Position numbers and translations under genes: made by a program. From NCBI GenBank assembly GCA_947452665.1, contig CANGEH010000106.1, positions 1 through 7,267 on the forward strand: a stretch of 7,267 nucleotides of DNA, written 5' to 3'. Source of the stretch: Caulobacteraceae bacterium. GTDB taxonomy: Bacteria > Pseudomonadota > Alphaproteobacteria > Caulobacterales > Caulobacteraceae. Positions 5,523 to 7,267 of the stretch are shown here, piece after piece. The notes under the pieces are model-generated. The model did not search any database. It was given only the letters and a program-made list of their open reading frames with translations, and was not told the origin of the DNA. Within the stretch, counting starts at the first letter, position 1. Each line of letters begins with the position of its first letter.

Positions 5523-6596
5523 TCAGCTTAGTCCCCCGGCCGCAGTCGGGGCGGCAAAGGCGCTAAAGCCGTAATGGGACAGCCAGCGCACATCGCTGGC
5601 AAACATGTCGCGCAGGTCCGGTACGCCGTATTTCAACATGGCCAGACGATCGACGCCCATGCCAAAGGCAAAGCCCTGCCATTCATCCGGATCAAGCCCG
5701 CAATTGCGGATCACATTGGGATGCACCATGCCGCAGCCCAGCACCTCTAGCCAGCTCTGGCCCTGACCGACTTTTAGCTCACCGCCGGTGCGGTCGCATT
5801 GCACGTCCAGCTCGGCTGAGGGTTCGGTAAAGGGAAAATGGTGCGGGCGAAACCGGGTGACGACTTCGCTGGTTTCAAAAAAGCGGCCAACAAAGGTTTC
5901 CAGCGTCCATTTCAAATGGCCCATATGAATATCACGGTCGATCACCAGGCCCTCGACCTGGTGGAACATGGGCGTATGGGTCTGGTCGGAGTCCTTGCGA
6001 TAGGTCCGGCCCGGCGCGATAATGCGAATGGGCGGTTTTTGCGACACCATGGTGCGGATCTGGACCGGGCTGGTATGGGTGCGCAGGAGCATGCGCTCGC
6101 CCGCCTCATTGGCCTCAAAGAAGAAGGTGTCATGCATTTCCCGCGCTGGGTGCTTGGGCGGAAAGTTCAAGGCGGTGAAATTGTGGAAGTCGTCCTCAAT
6201 GTCGGGGCCATCGGCCACGGCAAAGCCCATTTCGGCAAAAATGGCGATCATCTCGTCCATGACCTGCATGGTTGGATGCACACCGCCGCGGCGACGGGGT
6301 GGGGCAGGCAAGGTCAGGTCCAGATGCTCTGAGGCCAGTTGCGCATCAAGGGCCGCGCCTTCGAGATCGGCTTTGCGCGCCGCCAATGCCGCTTGCACCC
6401 GGTCGCGCAGGCCATTGATCAAGGGGCCCTGTTCGCGCCGCTCATCGGGGCTCAAGGCCCCCATGCCTTTTAGGAGGGCGGAAATTGAACCGGTCTTGCC
6501 CAGAGCCGACACCCGCACGGCATCGAGACCGGCCAGATCGGTGGCTGTGCCAATCGCGCCAACAATCTGCGCTTCCAAGGTGGCGAGGTCAGTCAT
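5523..6596 (-). CDS. pheS: Phenylalanyl-tRNA synthetase alpha subunit
   Basis: This is the catalytic alpha subunit of phenylalanyl-tRNA synthetase, a class II aminoacyl-tRNA synthetase acting with PheT. It has 357 residues from ATG 6596. This start was chosen because AAGGG stands seven bases upstream; the in-frame TTG six bases earlier lies only one base from that site. Seen: an N-terminal coiled-coil arm (about 1-90) that contacts tRNA; motif 1 (about 105-150, GGVHPTMQVMDEM to LNFPPKHPARE); motif 2 (about 169-217, LLRTHTSPVQ, GRTYRKDSDQTHTPMFHQVEG); the phenylalanine-pocket segment FPFTEPSAELDV (254-265); and motif 3 (GFAFGMGVDRLAML, 308-321). Ala310 corresponds by motif to E. coli Ala294, the residue that restricts the pocket to phenylalanine, so normal specificity is expected. 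The C-terminus runs slightly past motif 3 with a small Ala/Gly-rich tail. Upstream is rplT, 97 bases away, with a hairpin between them. Confidence 0.98.
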   Translation of the reverse strand: MTDLATLEAQIVGAIGTATDLAGLDAVRVSALGKTGSISALLKGMGALSPDERREQGPLINGLRDRVQAALAARKADLEGAALDAQLASEHLDLTLPAPPRRRGGVHPTMQVMDEMIAIFAEMGFAVADGPDIEDDFHNFTALNFPPKHPAREMHDTFFFEANEAGERMLLRTHTSPVQIRTMVSQKPPIRIIAPGRTYRKDSDQTHTPMFHQVEGLVIDRDIHMGHLKWTLETFVGRFFETSEVVTRFRPHHFPFTEPSAELDVQCDRTGGELKVGQGQSWLEVLGCGMVHPNVIRNCGLDPDEWQGFAFGMGVDRLAMLKYGVPDLRDMFASDVRWLSHYGFSAFAAPTAAGGLS

Positions 6597-6603
6597 AGGC
6601 AAA

Positions 6604-6608
6604 CCCTT
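6604..6608 (-). promoter_or_regulatory. Shine-Dalgarno of pheS
   Basis: On the minus strand this reads AAGGG, seven bases before ATG 6596. It decides between ATG 6596 and the TTG at 6602 in favour of the ATG. Confidence 0.7.
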
Positions 6609-6628
6609 ATTGGACGTCAGACAGACAA

Positions 6629-6658
6629 ACGGCGCGGGGCCAAAAGCGCCCGCGCCGT
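6629..6658 (-). terminator. Terminator/attenuator-like hairpin between rplT and pheS
   Basis: On the minus strand ACGGCGCGGG and CCCGCGCCGT form a perfect 10-bp GC-rich stem around a 10-base loop, followed by a T-rich stretch (TTGTCTGTCTG). It lies 35 bases after the rplT stop and 32 bases before the pheS ribosome site. It could be a partial terminator that lowers pheST expression relative to L35/L20, or an attenuator. The T-run is imperfect, so read-through is likely. No Phe-rich leader peptide precedes it. Confidence 0.6.
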
Positions 6659-6693
6659 CAAGGTCTATGAGATGAGCGCTAGCTCAACAAGCC

Positions 6694-7050
6694 TTAAGCT
6701 AGGGCCGTACGAACCTTGTCGGCAATGGCCTTAAAGGCTGCCGGGTCGGCGGCGGCAACATCGGACAGGACCTTACGGTCAATATCGATGCCAGCCTTGT
6801 CCAGACCATGGACGAACTGCGAATAAGTAAAGCCTTCCAACCGGGCAGCCGCATTAATGCGCTGAATCCAGAGGGCCCGGAAGCTACGCTTCTTGGTGCG
6901 ACGGTCGCGATAAGCATATTGCCCAGCGCGGTCGACGGCGGCCTTAGCCGTCTTGATAGTATTCTTGCGGCGGCCAGAGAAACCCTTGGCCTGCTCGAGA
7001 ACTTTTTTATGTCTAGCGTGGGAGACTACGCCCCGTTTTACGCGCGCCAT
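6694..7050 (-). CDS. rplT: 50S ribosomal protein L20
   Basis: This is a 118-residue basic ribosomal protein that binds 23S rRNA and is needed early in large-subunit assembly. The full family pattern is present: MARVKRGVVSHARHKKVLEQ, then the basic helix AKGFSGRRKNTIKTAK, RDRRTKKRSFRALWIQRINAAAR, and the C-terminal domain with YSQFVHGLDKAGIDIDRKVLSDVA. The length is normal. The start is supported by AAGGTGA six bases upstream. It lies 42 bases after rpmI and upstream of pheS, the conserved rpmI-rplT-pheS-pheT order also found in E. coli. In several bacteria L20 represses its own operon by binding the leader upstream of rpmI or infC; that region is outside the window. Confidence 0.99.
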   Translation of the reverse strand: MARVKRGVVSHARHKKVLEQAKGFSGRRKNTIKTAKAAVDRAGQYAYRDRRTKKRSFRALWIQRINAAARLEGFTYSQFVHGLDKAGIDIDRKVLSDVAAADPAAFKAIADKVRTALA

Positions 7051-7056
7051 GTGAGA

Positions 7057-7063
7057 TCACCTT
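7057..7063 (-). promoter_or_regulatory. Shine-Dalgarno of rplT
   Basis: Minus-strand AAGGTGA lies six bases before ATG 7050. It is a strong site, as expected for a ribosomal protein gene. Confidence 0.8.
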
Positions 7064-7092
7064 TTGAAAGAAATTGCAGGAACAAGCGCCGG

Positions 7093-7267
7093 TCAGGCGT
7101 AGGGCATGAACAGCTTGATGATTTTGGTGTCGGCGTCCGACATCACCTTGGTCCCGCGATTTTGGCGGATATATTTGGAATTGTGGCTGATCAAGCGGTG
7201 ACGCTTGCCCGCAACGCCAGCCTTGATCCGGCCGCTCGCAGTGATCTTGAAGCGCTTTTTAACGCCC
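7093..7267 (-). CDS. rpmI: 50S ribosomal protein L35 (5' end outside window)
   Basis: The last 57 codons of the L35 gene are visible, read on the minus strand from the window edge: GVKKRFKITASGRIKAG, then KRHRLISHNSKYIRQNRGTK and the end IIKLFMPYA followed by TGA at 7095-7093. This matches the small basic L35 of the large ribosomal subunit, whose usual alphaproteobacterial start (about eight residues, MPKMKTKS-like) is missing beyond base 7267. It is followed by rplT after 42 bases with no terminator between, so the two are probably co-transcribed. No anomalies are seen in the visible part. Confidence 0.97.
   Translation of the reverse strand, partial: GVKKRFKITASGRIKAGVAGKRHRLISHNSKYIRQNRGTKVMSDADTKIIKLFMPYA

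Noticed and set aside
5315..5566. Small plus-strand open frames running through the pheS-pheT repeats
   Set aside because: They read through palindromic repeat sequence and parts of both synthetase genes and have no gene-like features.
6596..6602. TTG 6602 as pheS start
   Set aside because: It is only one base from the ribosome site; ATG 6596 has proper spacing.
5838..6675. Plus-strand open frames opposite pheS
   Set aside because: They lie opposite strongly conserved pheS motifs and show no independent coding features.

Overview
The window reads as a stretch of alphaproteobacterial chromosome. The GC content is high. The ribosomal and synthetase proteins look alphaproteobacterial, and GC-rich hairpin repeats are present. 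The overall style suggests a Caulobacterales-like organism, but that family-level placement is from memory and is not proven here. Both ends cut through genes.

Layout, left to right. (1) Positions 1-825 hold the 3' end of a hybrid histidine kinase: the ATPase domain followed by a receiver domain. (2) Positions 902-3030 hold a tightly packed plus-strand operon of four genes: a secreted four-EF-hand protein with a Met/His-rich linker, an ECF sigma factor, a single-pass membrane protein in the position of an anti-sigma factor, and a membrane-anchored ZraP/CnrX-like periplasmic sensor. Consecutive genes overlap by 29, 4 and 4 bases, which points to translational coupling. (3) From 7267 down to 2987 the minus strand carries the conserved translation cluster rpmI (partial), rplT, pheS and pheT: ribosomal proteins L35 and L20, then the alpha and beta subunits of phenylalanyl-tRNA synthetase. 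A terminator-like hairpin lies between rplT and pheS. A pair of inverted, hairpin-forming repeats fills most of the unusually long pheS-pheT gap. The two transcription units converge and their coding ends overlap by 44 bases at 2987-3030.

How the genes may work together. The translation cluster is housekeeping. The four-gene operon resembles in logic the CnrYXH/NccYXH metal-sensing module (periplasmic sensor, membrane anti-sigma factor, cytoplasmic ECF sigma factor), with a secreted EF-hand protein added as first gene. Both exported proteins carry clusters of His and Met, so a metal or envelope-stress signal is a reasonable hypothesis. The actual ligand cannot be read from the sequence. This operon is the most interesting functional unit in the window. 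The covarying inverted repeats between pheS and pheT are the most interesting non-coding structure.
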